Below are positions 46,802-46,955 of a stretch of DNA of 46,955 bases, piece by piece. The stretch is taken from positions 1 to 46,955 of the IMG/VR virus record IMGVR_UViG_3300036861_000180. One strand, 5' to 3'. The translations under genes and the position numbers were made by a program. The number at the start of each line of letters is the position of its first letter. The first letter of the stretch is position 1. The notes beneath the pieces were generated by a model. The model saw only the letters and a program-made list of their open reading frames with translations, had not been told where the DNA came from and ran no database searches. This DNA comes from a virus.

Positions 46802-46955
46802 TAGCTATTCTCCTGCGCCAGCGTCGCGCATTCCGGGCATCCCCATTCGATTGGCCCCTCGATTCGCTCCATCGGCTCGTCGCATGCGGAGCAAATCTCA
46901 ACGGGTAAAGCTCGCACTAGCACCGTGGTGTAATGCTCCCGATCCGCGCGCTTCC
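46801..46955 (-). CDS. Zinc-ribbon-like hypothetical protein (3' part; gene starts at 293)
   Basis: This is the distal part of the gene entering across the join. It contains the EICSACDEP and EWGCPECATLAQENS knuckles and stops with TAA at 46801-46803. The last 127 bases are shared with the left end. Confidence 0.8.
   Translation of the reverse strand, partial: KRADREHYTTVLVRALPVEICSACDEPMERIEGPIEWGCPECATLAQENS
46829..46955. repeat. Terminal direct repeat, right copy
   Basis: Identical over 127 bases to 1-127. Removing one copy gives a unit genome of about 46,828 bp. Confidence 0.95.

Overview
The window looks like the complete genome of a short-tailed (podovirus-like) double-stranded DNA phage. 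The first 127 bases (1-127) are repeated exactly at the end (46829-46955). A zinc-ribbon gene reads in frame across that join, with its start at 293 and its stop at 46801. The molecule is therefore circular or circularly permuted, with a unit length of about 46,828 bp. No integrase, repressor or RNA polymerase is recognisable. GC looks fairly high, and GTG and TTG starts and stop/start overlaps (ATGA, GTGA, TAATG) are common. The host cannot be named. Several small secreted domains resemble those of high-GC soil or sediment bacteria such as Acidobacteriota, but that is a weak inference.

Layout: a control region of about 1.4 kb (roughly 1500-2960) separates two long gene blocks that diverge from it. 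The rightward (late) block, 2959-27502, holds a scaffold-like protein, an SU10-type major capsid protein, a neck adaptor, a tail nozzle, Pro/Gly-rich and glycine-zipper candidate ejection proteins, and a cluster of fibre or decoration candidates. It continues with a T4-type lysozyme, the portal, a pectate-lyase-like enzyme, holin candidates, and the nuclease half of the large terminase. The absence of a tape-measure or tail-tube gene fits a podovirus.

The leftward block starts near 1498, crosses the join and runs down to 27485. It holds many small zinc-ribbon and hypothetical genes, then a DinG/XPD-like helicase, a ssDNA-binding-like protein, a PD-(D/E)XK nuclease, a Sak4/RecA-like ATPase, an ERCC4-type nuclease, a UDG-DNA polymerase I fusion, a DnaQ-like exonuclease, an HNH nuclease, a HExxH protein and a DUF1599 protein. 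It ends with the ATPase half of the large terminase. Genes too short for ordinary ORF calling (17-59 aa) were recovered from their coupling to neighbours.

The most unusual points are four. (1) The large terminase appears split into an ATPase gene and a nuclease gene on opposite strands. (2) Six late-block proteins, including the one directly downstream of the capsid gene and the tail-fibre/collar candidates, begin with Sec-type signal peptides, and lone exported proteins occur elsewhere. (3) A tRNA-like class II cloverleaf with an abnormal anticodon loop abuts a 143-nt stem-closed RNA upstream of the ssDNA-binding-like gene. (4) The control region is rich in dyads.
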